Below, one piece after another: positions 17,148 to 25,053 of a stretch of 53,720 bases of DNA. The first letter of the stretch is position 1, and the number at the start of each line of letters is the position of its first letter. Under the pieces are notes generated by a model. That model searched no databases. It was not told the DNA's origin and saw only the letters and a list, made by a program, of their open reading frames with translations. The position numbers and the translations under genes are program-made. The stretch spans positions 1 through 53,720 of the forward strand of contig VGZG01000017.1 of NCBI GenBank assembly GCA_016872675.1, in the 5' to 3' direction. Origin of the DNA: Planctomycetota bacterium. Lineage in GTDB: Bacteria > Planctomycetota > UBA1135 > UBA2386.

Positions 17148-18257
17148 ATGTACAAGACCACGATCCTCGGCCTCTGCCTCGCAGCGGCCCCGCTCCCCGC
17201 CCAGAACTACCTCGCACTGCCGGCGACGGCGAACCCCGCTGCCGAACTCGGCAACTACAGCATCGTGCCGTTCATGCAACCGAACGCGCGCGTGCAGATG
17301 TTCTACGACAGCGCTGAGACCGGCACGGCGCCGTTCGTCGCCAACCAGCTGGAGTTTCGCTACGACGGCCCGCTGCCGCAGGTCGGCGCGCCGGGCCCAT
17401 TCTCGATCACGCGCCTGCAAATCAAGGTCGGCGTCACCGCCGTGCCGACGCCCGGTTCGGTGTTTGCCGGCAACCTGACGCAACCGCTGCAGACGGCGTT
17501 CGACGGACCGATCACCTACCTGCCCGACAACGGCCAACAGTTCCCGCACCCGTGGGGCGGCCCGAACGGCACGCTGACGTTCCCGTTCACCGCGCCAGCG
17601 CCGCTGGCGGTTGCGCCGGGCCAATGGCTCGTCGTCGACCTGACGATGGAGGGCAACAACATCGCCAGCTTCGGTTTCGCGCACGCGATCCTGGACGGCG
17701 CGCCGACGAGCGGCGGCCTGACCAACGGCACGGCGGCGAGCTTCGGCGTCGGCTGCAGCGCCGGGCCGACCGCACCCACGGCGACCGCGACCGCGACCGG
17801 CCTGTTCGGCCCCGGCGGCGCGCACTTTCTCGGCGGGGCCAACCTCGGCGCCAACACCGTCGCGCTCGCCGCGTACGGCCTGAGCAACACCACTGCCTTC
17901 GTGCCGCTGCCATTCCAGTTGCCAGGCACTGCCTGCACGCTGCTGGTCAGCCCGGACGCGACGTTCGCCACCGTCACCGACGCGGCGGGCGCGATCAGCG
18001 GCGCCGCGGCGCCCGCGCTGGCCGCGCCGTCGGACCCGGCGCTGTCGGGTCTCGTCGTCTACGAGCAGTTCGCGTCGCTCGTGCCGACGGCGAACGCCTT
18101 CGGCCTCGTGCTGAGCAACGGCGTCGCCGTCACGCTCGGCAACTTCGCGCTCCCCGGGCGCGGCACATGGCTGGTATCGCACGACAACAACGCGACGTCG
18201 CCTTACGCCAACGCCATCCGAGCCTTCGGCATGGCGATGCGACTGCGTACGCTCTGA
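17148..18257 (+). CDS. Secreted protein of unknown function with shared C-terminal module
   Basis: A 369-residue exported protein with signal peptide MYKTTILGLCLAAAPLPAQ. The mature part begins YLALPATANPAAELGNYSIVPFMQP and is rich in Pro, Ala, Thr and Gly, with predicted beta structure and no catalytic motif. Its C-terminal part, SDPALSGLVVYEQ then LSNGVAVTLGNF, is the module shared with the proteins at 2527, 14855 and 49591. The layout (N-terminal sandwich, then module) is nearest that of the 2527 protein. It is followed 4 nt later by the histidine kinase gene, whose -10 element lies inside this coding sequence. Confidence 0.82.
   Translation: MYKTTILGLCLAAAPLPAQNYLALPATANPAAELGNYSIVPFMQPNARVQMFYDSAETGTAPFVANQLEFRYDGPLPQVGAPGPFSITRLQIKVGVTAVPTPGSVFAGNLTQPLQTAFDGPITYLPDNGQQFPHPWGGPNGTLTFPFTAPAPLAVAPGQWLVVDLTMEGNNIASFGFAHAILDGAPTSGGLTNGTAASFGVGCSAGPTAPTATATATGLFGPGGAHFLGGANLGANTVALAAYGLSNTTAFVPLPFQLPGTACTLLVSPDATFATVTDAAGAISGAAAPALAAPSDPALSGLVVYEQFASLVPTANAFGLVLSNGVAVTLGNFALPGRGTWLVSHDNNATSPYANAIRAFGMAMRLRTL
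18248..18253 (+). promoter_or_regulatory. -10 element of a probable leaderless promoter (TACGCT) for the kinase operon
   Basis: TACGCT ends 8 nt before the GTG at 18262 and lies inside the last codons of the preceding gene. TTCGGC (18225-18230) is exactly 17 nt upstream. The same TTCGGC-17-TAnnnT arrangement occurs ahead of the gene at 25611. Confidence 0.55.
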
Positions 18258-18261
18258 CCAC

Positions 18262-19245
18262 GTGCTCCGTTCGCGCAGCTCGCTGCTGTTCGCCTCCATC
18301 CTGGCGCTGTCCTTCGCGCTCGTCGCGTGGTGGGCGTACGCGCTCGTCGCGTCGAGCGGCGAGCTCGAGACAGCCGGCGCGCTGCTGGCGCGCGGCGACG
18401 TCGACGGCGCGGCACGCGCGCTCGGCGCCGCCGACGCGGCGAGCCTCGCCGCCGAGGGCGAACGCCGGCGCTGGATGTTCGCCAGCGAAGGCGCCTTCTT
18501 CGCACTGGTGATGGCCGGGCTCGGCGCGCTCTACCTCGCGTCGGTGCGCCGCGAAGCGACCGCGCGGCGCGCGCAGGACCGCTTCCTCGCCGCCGCGACG
18601 CACGAACTGAAGACGCCACTGGCGACGCTGAGGCTGCTGCTCGAGTCGCTGTGCGACGGTCGCGTCGACGACGGCAAGCGCGCGCGCTACCTCGCCACCG
18701 GCCTGCAGGAGACAGAGCGCCTCGGCCGCGGCCTCGACAACGTGCTGACCGCCGCAGGCCTGCGCGCGGCGAAGCGCACGCCGCGGCTGGAGCCCGGCGA
18801 CCTTGCCGCCGACGTGCGGGCCGCGGTGGACGGCGTGCGCGGCCGGGCCGAGGCGAGCGACGTCGCGCTCGCGCTCGACGCCCCGGCGACGCTGGCGCTG
18901 CGCCGCGACGAAGCCGCGCTGCGGCTCGCGCTCGGCAACCTGCTCGACAACGCCATCAAGTTCTCGCGCGCCGGCGCGACGGTGCGCGTCGGCGTCGCGC
19001 GCGCCGGCGCGGATGCGGTGGTCACCGTGCGCGACGACGGCCGCGGCCTCGACGCCGACGAGCGCACGCACCTGTTCGAGCCGTTCTGGCGCGGCAACGA
19101 CGGCGCGACCGGCGGTGCTGGCCTCGGCCTGCACCTTGTGCGCGAGCTCGTCGAGGCGCACGGCGGCACGGTCGCCGCGCACAGCGACGGCCGCGACCGC
19201 GGCGCCTGCTTCACCATCCGTCTGCCGCTCGGAGCCGCGCCGTGA
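18262..19245 (+). CDS. Membrane sensor histidine kinase
   Basis: A 327-residue two-component sensor. Two transmembrane helices (about residues 8-30 and 76-95) bracket a short periplasmic loop of about 45 residues, so it probably senses something at or in the membrane. HisKA has the phosphoacceptor His114 in AATHELKTPLATLR. HATPase_c has the N box NLLDNAIKFS, G1 VRDDGRGLD and G2 GGAGLGLHLVRELVEAHGG. There is no HAMP or PAS domain. The GTGA overlap with the response regulator gene indicates a coupled pair. The signal is unknown; the adjacent secreted-protein genes are possible targets. Confidence 0.93.
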   Translation: MLRSRSSLLFASILALSFALVAWWAYALVASSGELETAGALLARGDVDGAARALGAADAASLAAEGERRRWMFASEGAFFALVMAGLGALYLASVRREATARRAQDRFLAAATHELKTPLATLRLLLESLCDGRVDDGKRARYLATGLQETERLGRGLDNVLTAAGLRAAKRTPRLEPGDLAADVRAAVDGVRGRAEASDVALALDAPATLALRRDEAALRLALGNLLDNAIKFSRAGATVRVGVARAGADAVVTVRDDGRGLDADERTHLFEPFWRGNDGATGGAGLGLHLVRELVEAHGGTVAAHSDGRDRGACFTIRLPLGAAP

Positions 19246-19928
19246 GCCGCTGGATCCTCGTCGCCGAGGACGAACGCGCGCTCGGCGAGATGCTGTGCGA
19301 CAACCTGCGCCTCGAGGGCTGGCACGCCGAGCACGTGTTCACCGGCCCGCGCGCGCTCGATCGCATGCACAAGGGCGGCGTCGACCTGCTGGTGCTCGAC
19401 GTCATGCTGCCCGGATGCGATGGCTTCGAGGTGCTGCGGCAACTGCGCGCGCGCGGCGACCAGACGCCCGTGCTGGTGCTCAGCGCCCGCGCCGCCGACG
19501 CCGACCGCATCCGCGGCCTCGAACTGCTGGCTGACGACTACCTGACCAAGCCGTTCCACCTGCGCGAACTGCTGCTGCGCATCGAGGCGCTGCTGCGTCG
19601 GCGCCCCGCCCCGCCCGCCGGCGCCGACACGCTGGCCTTCGGCGGCAACACCGTCGACTTCCGCTCGATGCGCGCGACCTGCCGCGACGGCCAGCAGGTC
19701 GGCCTGACCCAGACCGAGGTCCGCCTGCTGCGCCTGCTCGCCGGCCACGCCGGCTCGGTCGTGCTGCGCAAGACCGTCGTGGAGCACGTGTTCGGGCGGG
19801 ACGCCACGCCGACGTCTCGCACCCTGGACAACGTCGTTCTGCGCCTGCGCAAGCTGCTCGAGCCCGATCCAGCGACCCCCCGCCACCTGCAGACCGTGCG
19901 CAACCTCGGCTTCCGCTTCGACCCCTGA
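19242..19928 (+). CDS. OmpR/PhoB-family response regulator
   Basis: A 228-residue regulator that starts at GTG 19242, overlapping the kinase stop. The receiver domain has acidic residues in VAEDE, the phosphoacceptor Asp53 in LVLDVMLPG, the switch Ser in VLSARA and Lys in DDYLTKPF. The C-terminal winged helix includes LTQTEVRLLRLLAGHAG and a final VRNLGFRF wing as in OmpR/PhoB. It should be phosphorylated by the kinase just upstream and bind direct-repeat sites. No such sites were identified with confidence. Confidence 0.95.
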   Translation: MSRWILVAEDERALGEMLCDNLRLEGWHAEHVFTGPRALDRMHKGGVDLLVLDVMLPGCDGFEVLRQLRARGDQTPVLVLSARAADADRIRGLELLADDYLTKPFHLRELLLRIEALLRRRPAPPAGADTLAFGGNTVDFRSMRATCRDGQQVGLTQTEVRLLRLLAGHAGSVVLRKTVVEHVFGRDATPTSRTLDNVVLRLRKLLEPDPATPRHLQTVRNLGFRFDP

Positions 19929-19972
19929 ATTCCGTCCGGCCGACCGGATTCGCAACTGCGCGGGGCGTGACG

Positions 19973-19978
19973 TATTCT
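19973..19978 (+). promoter_or_regulatory. Possible -10 element (TATTCT)
   Basis: TATTCT lies 35 nt before the ATG at 20014, in the gap after the response regulator gene. Confidence 0.4.
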
Positions 19979-20013
19979 CGACCCCTCCGGCCACAGCGCG
20001 CCCAACCCAAATC

Positions 20014-21090
20014 ATGAACCACTCGAAGCTGCTCTCGCTCGTCACCGCCCTCGCTCTCTGCGCCCCCGCCTCCGCGCAGGGTGAGTTCGACTTCAGGGTC
20101 ACTGCCAAGAAGGGCGCCTCCGTCTGGCTACAGCAGGAGGTGAAGCAGTCGCAGATCATCGACATGCAGGGCCAGGAGATGGAGAGCGAGCAGGCCACCA
20201 GCCGCGTCCTGCAGCTGACGGTCAAGGACGTCGACGACAAGGGCGACCTCGTCGTCGAGACGAAGATCGCCCGCGTGTTCGGCAGCATGGGCCTGCCGAT
20301 GGGCATGGGCGAGATGGAGTTCGACTCCGCCGCGTCCGAGGCCGACGAAGACGACGAAGACGACGGCATGGGCATGGGCGCCATGATGAGCGGCATGAAG
20401 AAGGCCTTCCTGGCCGGCGCCGGCAAGACCTTCACCGTCAAGGTCGACGGCAAGGGCAAGGTCGTCGAGCTGATGGACGACGCCAAGGAGTTGCTCAAGG
20501 AAGGCGGCGGCGGCGGCGGCGGCATGCGCGGCATGGCCGGCGCGTCGCTCAACGAGGAGATGCTGAAGTCGATGGTCGAGGAGGCGTTCGGCGCGGTGCC
20601 GGAGAAGCCGGTCGCCGTCGGCGGCAAGTGGGCCAAGAACGAGACGAAGAACTCGAGCCGCATGCCGATGCAGAACAAGGTCGAGATGACCCTCTCGAAG
20701 GCCGACGCCGAGAGCTACGAGATCACGGTCGTCGGCACGGTGGAGAAGCCGGCCGCCCCGACCGGCGCCGACGGCGAGGAGCTCGAGGACGAGGACGGGC
20801 AGGCGGCGATGCAGAAGCAGATGATGGAGTCGATGCAGGTCAAGAACGGCAAGATCGACGGCTTCTGCCGCGTCTCGCGCACCGACGGCTTCGTCCTCGA
20901 GGTCAAGAACACGGCGTCGGCCGACATCGAGATGTCGATGGCCCAGATGGGCGACATGGCGATGACCATCAAGATCACGACGACGGTCAAGCGCACCACC
21001 GCCGACGCGGCCACGCCGAAGAAGCCGGAGCCGAAGAAGGACGAGGCCAAGCCGGCGGCCCCGACGACCGGCGGCGGCGACAAGAAGTGA
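20014..21090 (+). CDS. Secreted acidic Met-rich protein of unknown function
   Basis: A 358-residue protein with signal peptide MNHSKLLSLVTALALCAPASAQ. The mature part begins GEFDFRVTAKKGASVWLQQEV and resembles the DUF6263-type periplasmic proteins seen in Planctomycetes; that family name is a tentative recollection. It contains a Met/Gly cluster (MGLPMGMGEMEF, GMGMGAMMSGMKK), an Asp/Glu run (EADEDDEDD), a Gly tract and a Lys/Pro/Ala C-terminal tail. Met and acidic clusters could bind metal or calcium, but this is not shown. It lies 85 bases after the two-component genes and has its own candidate -10, so it may be their target. Confidence 0.75.
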   Translation: MNHSKLLSLVTALALCAPASAQGEFDFRVTAKKGASVWLQQEVKQSQIIDMQGQEMESEQATSRVLQLTVKDVDDKGDLVVETKIARVFGSMGLPMGMGEMEFDSAASEADEDDEDDGMGMGAMMSGMKKAFLAGAGKTFTVKVDGKGKVVELMDDAKELLKEGGGGGGGMRGMAGASLNEEMLKSMVEEAFGAVPEKPVAVGGKWAKNETKNSSRMPMQNKVEMTLSKADAESYEITVVGTVEKPAAPTGADGEELEDEDGQAAMQKQMMESMQVKNGKIDGFCRVSRTDGFVLEVKNTASADIEMSMAQMGDMAMTIKITTTVKRTTADAATPKKPEPKKDEAKPAAPTTGGGDKK

Positions 21091-21139
21091 TCCGCTGATC
21101 CGCGGCGGCGGCGCGCGACGCGCGCCCCGCCCCCGCGCC

Positions 21140-21160
21140 GCGACCGCTCCGGGCGGTCGC
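21140..21160 (+). terminator. Stem-loop after the Met-rich protein gene
   Basis: A perfect 8-bp stem GCGACCGC/GCGGTCGC with a 5-nt loop lies 50 nt after the stop. A second GC stem (21189-21204, loop CTTC) follows closer to the next gene. There is no T-tract. Confidence 0.45.
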
Positions 21161-21247
21161 CTGGCGCCCCGCGCGCGCCGCCGGCGACCGGGCCCTTCGG
21201 CCCGCGCAATTCCGGCGCCTCGACGCGATTGTCCGATACCCGCACCG

Positions 21248-22282
21248 ATGACCGACCGCCCTGCCCTCCACGTCGCCGAGTTCCACGGCGACGGCATCTC
21301 CGCCGAGCTCTCCCAGAGCGTCCACACCGTCGCCGCGGCCCTGCCGCTCGACGTCCGCTTCCACGCCGTCGACCTGACGCTGGAGTCGCGCCGGAAGGAC
21401 GCCAACGCCTGCTACGACGCCGCCATGGCGGCGATGCGCCAGCACGGCCTCGCGCTCAAGCACCCGACCGTCACCGAGAAGGAGAGCCCCAACAAGATCC
21501 TGCGCGAGCGCTGCGACTTCTCCGTCATCCACCGGCCGGTCGCGACGCTGCCCGGCGTCAAGACGCGCCACGACGGCAAGATCGACCTGCACGTCATCCG
21601 CGTCGCCGTCGGCGGCACCTACGAGGACGCCGGCCGCCGCATCGGCCCGGACGTCGCGGTGTCGATCCGCGTGATCGAGCGCCGGCCGTCGCGCGCGGCC
21701 GCGCTGTACGCGTTCCGGCTGGCCAAGGCGCTCGGCGGCGGCGTCTGCAGCGCCAGCAAGTACACCATCCAGCGCGCCACCGACGGCCTGTTCGAGGAAG
21801 TCGTCGCCGCCGTCGCCAAGGAATTCCCTGGCGTCGCCCACCACGCCGAGTTGTTCGACTCGCTGCTCTACAAGCTGATCATCAAGCCCGAGAGCTACCG
21901 CGTCATCGTCACGCCCAACGAGTACGGCGACTTCCTGTCGGACGCGGCCTGCGGCCTGATCGGCAGCCTCGGCCTCGGCGCCAGCGCCAACTTCGGCTTC
22001 GACGACGCCGGCAACGTGCGCTACGCGATGTTCGACCCGGCCGGCGGCACGGCGCCGGATATCGCCGGCAAGGGCGTCTGCAACCCTTCGGCCTCGATCC
22101 TCGCGTTCGCGATGCTGCTGAGCCACGCCGGCCACCGCAACCTCGGCGACGCCGTCGACGCGGCCGTGCGCGGCGCGATCGCCGCCGGCGAGTCGACGCG
22201 CGACCTCGGCGGCACGCTCGACACCAAGGGCTTCACCGCGGCCGTCTGCCGCCGCCTCGCGCCCGCCGTCGCGGCGCGCTGA
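21248..22282 (+). CDS. Isocitrate/isopropylmalate dehydrogenase family enzyme, probably NAD-type isocitrate dehydrogenase
   Basis: A 344-residue beta-decarboxylating dehydrogenase. Family motifs include HGDGI at the N-terminus and ESPNKILRERCDFSVIHRPV, which aligns with the substrate-binding SxNxxLR region typical of isocitrate rather than isopropylmalate enzymes. The metal and substrate segment NEYGDFLSDAACGLIGSLG and the nucleotide-binding signature GGTAPDIAGKGVCNPSAS are also present. It would oxidatively decarboxylate isocitrate in the TCA cycle, or a related 3-hydroxyacid. No leuC/leuD genes are nearby, which weakens a leucine-pathway role. It faces the XRE regulator gene convergently. 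Confidence 0.87.
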   Translation: MTDRPALHVAEFHGDGISAELSQSVHTVAAALPLDVRFHAVDLTLESRRKDANACYDAAMAAMRQHGLALKHPTVTEKESPNKILRERCDFSVIHRPVATLPGVKTRHDGKIDLHVIRVAVGGTYEDAGRRIGPDVAVSIRVIERRPSRAAALYAFRLAKALGGGVCSASKYTIQRATDGLFEEVVAAVAKEFPGVAHHAELFDSLLYKLIIKPESYRVIVTPNEYGDFLSDAACGLIGSLGLGASANFGFDDAGNVRYAMFDPAGGTAPDIAGKGVCNPSASILAFAMLLSHAGHRNLGDAVDAAVRGAIAAGESTRDLGGTLDTKGFTAAVCRRLAPAVAAR

Positions 22283-22309
22283 TCGCGCCGCAACGGCCGC
22301 GGCGAGCCC

Positions 22310-22792
22310 TCAGCCGCGCGGCCGGAACAACCGGTCGGCGAACTTGCTGTCGCGGTGCTTGTCCGCGACCTTGCGCGTCCAGCGCATCGCCTCGGCGACG
22401 GGCACGAGCACCGCGCCGTCGGGCACCGGCAGCCAGATCGCCTGACCCTCGTGCGCCGCGATCTCCTTGTCGAATGCGGCGACCGTCTCGGCGGCCGCGA
22501 GCCGCGTCAGCAGCTTCATGTCGACCAGCGCCGCGCCGGCGCTGACGAACTGCTTGCTGCGCCCGAGCAGATCGTCGGTGCTGACCTCGAACAGATCGGC
22601 CAGCGCGACGAGATCCTCGCCAGTCGGGAAGCGGCTACAGCTCTCCCAGCGCGACACGGCGGATTCGTGACAGCCCAGGCGCTTGGCCACCTGGTCTTGG
22701 GTGTAGCCGCGCCGGGCCCGCAGTTCGCGCAGACGCGCTGCCAGGTGCAGGGTCATCGACCGGGGGGCTTGTTCTTCGGGTTGCTCGCTCAC
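22310..22792 (-). CDS. XRE-family helix-turn-helix regulator
   Basis: A 160-residue protein starting at GTG 22792; an ATG at 22756 would remove 12 residues and is also plausible. The HTH_3 domain (about residues 16-70) reads LRELRARRGYTQDQVAKRLGCHESAVSRWESCSRFPTGEDLV and is complete. The C-terminal 85 residues (VDMKLLTRLAAAETVAAFDKEI) are not a recognised effector domain. It is transcribed away from an ECF-like sigma gene. The region between contains clustered CTTGAC-type half-sites, a likely operator, so autoregulation and control of the sigma gene are plausible. Confidence 0.88.
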   Translation of the reverse strand: MSEQPEEQAPRSMTLHLAARLRELRARRGYTQDQVAKRLGCHESAVSRWESCSRFPTGEDLVALADLFEVSTDDLLGRSKQFVSAGAALVDMKLLTRLAAAETVAAFDKEIAAHEGQAIWLPVPDGAVLVPVAEAMRWTRKVADKHRDSKFADRLFRPRG

Positions 22793-22923
22793 GGCTTGGT
22801 GCGGGTTGGATTCCGTCTGCCACTAGCGGCCATTCTGGCCTCGCGGCGAGTCGTCGGAAGTGGCTGGTATCCCTAGGGGTTGGTGCGCTTGCAACCGGCG
22901 TTGCCGATTGCCGACAGGCGCTA

Positions 22924-22976
22924 GACAAGAGCCGATTCTTGACGTTTCGTCAAGTTTCTGGTCAATCTGGCTTGTC
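22924..22976. promoter_or_regulatory. Clustered CTTGAC/GTCAAG half-sites between XRE and sigma genes
   Basis: Five related hexamers occur in 53 bases: GACAAG (22924), CTTGAC (22938), GTCAAG (22949), GTCAAT (22961) and CTTGTC (22971). The second and third form a perfect 7-bp inverted repeat CTTGACG/CGTCAAG around TTT (22938-22954). A helix-turn-helix dimer operator is the simplest reading. Confidence 0.6.
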
Positions 22977-22993
22977 ACCCGAGGCGCCCCACC

Positions 22994-23497
22994 ATGGAAC
23001 CCAACCCGCATTCCCTTCTCCCTGTTGCCTACCAGGCGGCACGGCAAATCATCCGCTGCCGCGTGCTAGCCGAGGAAGCCGGCGAGCGGGCACTGCACGA
23101 ACTGACGCTCGCGATGCTGCAAGGCCAGCCGCCCGAGCACCCCAAGGCATGGTTGCGGCAAGTCGCTCGCCGGGCGGCGTGCTCGCTGCTGCGTTCGGAG
23201 TGGGGTCGCACGCGGGCGATGGAGCAGGCGGCGCTGCAGAACCAACCGGCGCCGGAGCGGCAGGCTGCGCCGGCCGACCTCGACCGCATTCGCGAAGCGC
23301 TGGAGGACACGCTGTCGCCGCGCCAGCGCGACGCCCTGCGCGCGGCGCGCTGCTGCAACGGCACCCGCGCCGCCGCCCGCAGCTGCGGCATGCAGCCGCG
23401 CGACTTTCGCCGCTCGCTGCTCGCCATCACCCGCAAGGCCCGCGCGCTCGGCGTCGACGATCTGCTCGCGATCGCTCGCCGCAACGGTCTCTGCTGA
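22994..23497 (+). CDS. Short ECF-like RNA polymerase sigma factor
   Basis: A 167-residue protein laid out like an ECF sigma factor. Residues 10-70 fit region 2 (VAYQAARQIIRCRVLAEEAGERALHEL with WLRQVARRAACSLLRSEW). A linker follows, then region 4 at about 105-150 with LSPRQRDALRAARCCNGTRAAARSCGMQPRDFRRSLLAITRKA, which contains the HTH. Region 2 is divergent and shorter than usual, so the protein may be an atypical sigma or a sigma-derived regulator. No anti-sigma gene is adjacent. It is divergent from the XRE regulator and shares its candidate operator region. Confidence 0.72.
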   Translation: MEPNPHSLLPVAYQAARQIIRCRVLAEEAGERALHELTLAMLQGQPPEHPKAWLRQVARRAACSLLRSEWGRTRAMEQAALQNQPAPERQAAPADLDRIREALEDTLSPRQRDALRAARCCNGTRAAARSCGMQPRDFRRSLLAITRKARALGVDDLLAIARRNGLC

Positions 23498-23564
23498 TCG
23501 GGGCCTGCGCTGATCGGCGGCCACGGTCTGGCGTCGGAGCCGCCGCGCGGCGATCCTGGCGCCA

Positions 23565-24374
23565 ATGACCACCTCGCTCGCCATCGTCTCGGCCGCCGCT
23601 GCGCTCGCCACGGCCTTCCTCGTCGCACCGCAGGATCCGCAGCCCGGCTACCGCGACACGCCGCGCCTGCCCGACGGCTGGCGCGTGCACGACGCCGAGC
23701 GACCGCGTCCGCCGGTCGTCGAGCCCGGCCCAGCCGGCGCGCCCGTGCCGCCGCCAAAGGACGCGATCGTGCTATTCGACGGCACGAGCCTCGCCGGATG
23801 GACCGGCCGCGACGACAAGGCGCAGTGGCGGATCGCCGACGGCGCCATGCAGGTCAACGGCACCGGCGACATCCAGACGCGCGACGAGTTCGGCGACTGC
23901 CAGCTGCACGTCGAGTGGTGCGCGCCGTCGCCGGCGAAGGGCGACAGCCAGGGCCGCGGCAACAGCGGCGTGTTCCTGTTCGGTCGCTACGAGGTGCAGG
24001 TGCTCGACAGCTACGACAACCCCACCTACGCCGACGGCCAGGCGGCGTCGCTGTACGGCCAGAAGCCGCCGCTGGTCAACGCCTGTCGCAAGCCCGGCGA
24101 GTGGCAGACATACGACATCGCCTTCCGCGCGCCGCGCTTTGGCGCCGACGGCAACGTCGTGACGCCGGCACGCGTGACCGTCGTGCACAACGGCCTCGTC
24201 GTGCAGCTCGACGAAGCGATGATCGGCGCCTCCACGCACCGCGCGGTCGGCAAGTACGCGCCGCACGGCGACAAGGGCCCGATCCGCCTGCAAGACCACG
24301 GCGACCCGGTGCGCTTCCGCAACCTGTGGATCCGGCCGCTCGACACGACGCGGCCCGCGCCAGCCGGCAAGTGA
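23565..24374 (+). CDS. Secreted DUF1080 (3-keto-disaccharide hydrolase-type) protein
   Basis: A 269-residue protein with a signal peptide (MTTSLAIVSAAAALATAFLVAPQ) and a Pro-rich linker. One DUF1080 beta-jelly-roll domain follows: IVLFDGTSLAGWTGRDDKAQWRIADGAMQV, GRGNSGVFLFGRYEVQVLDSYDN, ASLYGQKPPLVNACRKPGEWQTYDIAF and GPIRLQDHGDPVRFRNLWIRPL, all classic family segments. Family members are beta-glucanase-fold proteins found in large numbers in Planctomycetes, some active on 3-keto sugars. It is probably periplasmic or secreted. It converges on the VLRF1 gene, with stops one base apart. Confidence 0.9.
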   Translation: MTTSLAIVSAAAALATAFLVAPQDPQPGYRDTPRLPDGWRVHDAERPRPPVVEPGPAGAPVPPPKDAIVLFDGTSLAGWTGRDDKAQWRIADGAMQVNGTGDIQTRDEFGDCQLHVEWCAPSPAKGDSQGRGNSGVFLFGRYEVQVLDSYDNPTYADGQAASLYGQKPPLVNACRKPGEWQTYDIAFRAPRFGADGNVVTPARVTVVHNGLVVQLDEAMIGASTHRAVGKYAPHGDKGPIRLQDHGDPVRFRNLWIRPLDTTRPAPAGK

Positions 24375-24375
24375 G

Positions 24376-25053
24376 CTAACCCAAACCTACCGGCGGCAGG
24401 TCGAGCCGACCCATGCCGAGCCAGCGGCGCACGCGCTGTAGCTCGGCGAAGTCGGGCCGATGCACGTGCATCGGCACGCGCTGTAGGCGCGCGTCATCGC
24501 GCGCGAACGGCGGAATCGGCTCGGCGGCGAGCAACTCCGGCAGCGTGCGCACCGGCACGGCGACGAATACGCGCTCGGGCGCGCCGAAGTCGCGCCAGTA
24601 GTCATGCAGCCGCGCGTTGGTCTCGCCGAGCAGTCGCTGCCAGTTCTGCAGGCGCAGGCGCGCGCCATAGCGCGACTTGCCGCGGGTCTTGCGATGCAGC
24701 GGCTGGGCCTTGCCGTGGCCGCGCACGACGTAGCGCCGGATCGCCTTGTGGTGCAGCAGCGCGTCGCCGTCCCAGTAGCCGACGGCCATCGCTCCGGCCT
24801 GCAGCAACAGCACGACGCTGCGCTCGGACTGGCCCGGCAGGCGCTTCTTGTAGTCGGCGAGCGCTTCGCCGGCCAACGCCCGCGGCGCCAGCAGCGGGAC
24901 GCGCAGGCGCGCGCCTGGCGCGCCAGCGAACGCGAGGCTGCGGCGGTCAGCGCGCGCCTCCGGCCAGCGCTGCAGGAAGGCTTCCACCTGCTCGGCGAGA
25001 TCGGCCAGCGCGAAGCGATGCGCTCGGGCTGGCCCGCTGCCGTCGCCGGTCAC
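24376..25053 (-). CDS. Vms1/ANKZF1-like (VLRF1) peptidyl-tRNA release factor
   Basis: A 225-residue protein beginning at GTG 25053, which overlaps the stop of the membrane-protein gene in GTGA. The core RRYVVRGHGKAQPLH plus RGKSRYGARLRLQNW (residues 106-138) matches the VLRF1 signature of Vms1/ANKZF1 and bacterial homologues. In those proteins a Gln in a glycine-rich loop acts like the GGQ of eRF1; here it would be Gln117. The preceding strands (SVVLLLQAGAMAVGYWDGDALLHHKAIRRY) fit the eRF1-like fold. Family members cleave peptidyl-tRNA on stalled large ribosomal subunits. No zinc finger or ankyrin repeats are present. Family assignment is from motif recognition only, and the bacterial function is inferred. 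Confidence 0.72.
   Translation of the reverse strand: MTGDGSGPARAHRFALADLAEQVEAFLQRWPEARADRRSLAFAGAPGARLRVPLLAPRALAGEALADYKKRLPGQSERSVVLLLQAGAMAVGYWDGDALLHHKAIRRYVVRGHGKAQPLHRKTRGKSRYGARLRLQNWQRLLGETNARLHDYWRDFGAPERVFVAVPVRTLPELLAAEPIPPFARDDARLQRVPMHVHRPDFAELQRVRRWLGMGRLDLPPVGLG

Noticed and set aside
21229-22545. Alternative frame over the isocitrate dehydrogenase-like gene
   Set aside because: Arg/Pro-rich shadow; the frame starting at 21248 has all the family motifs.
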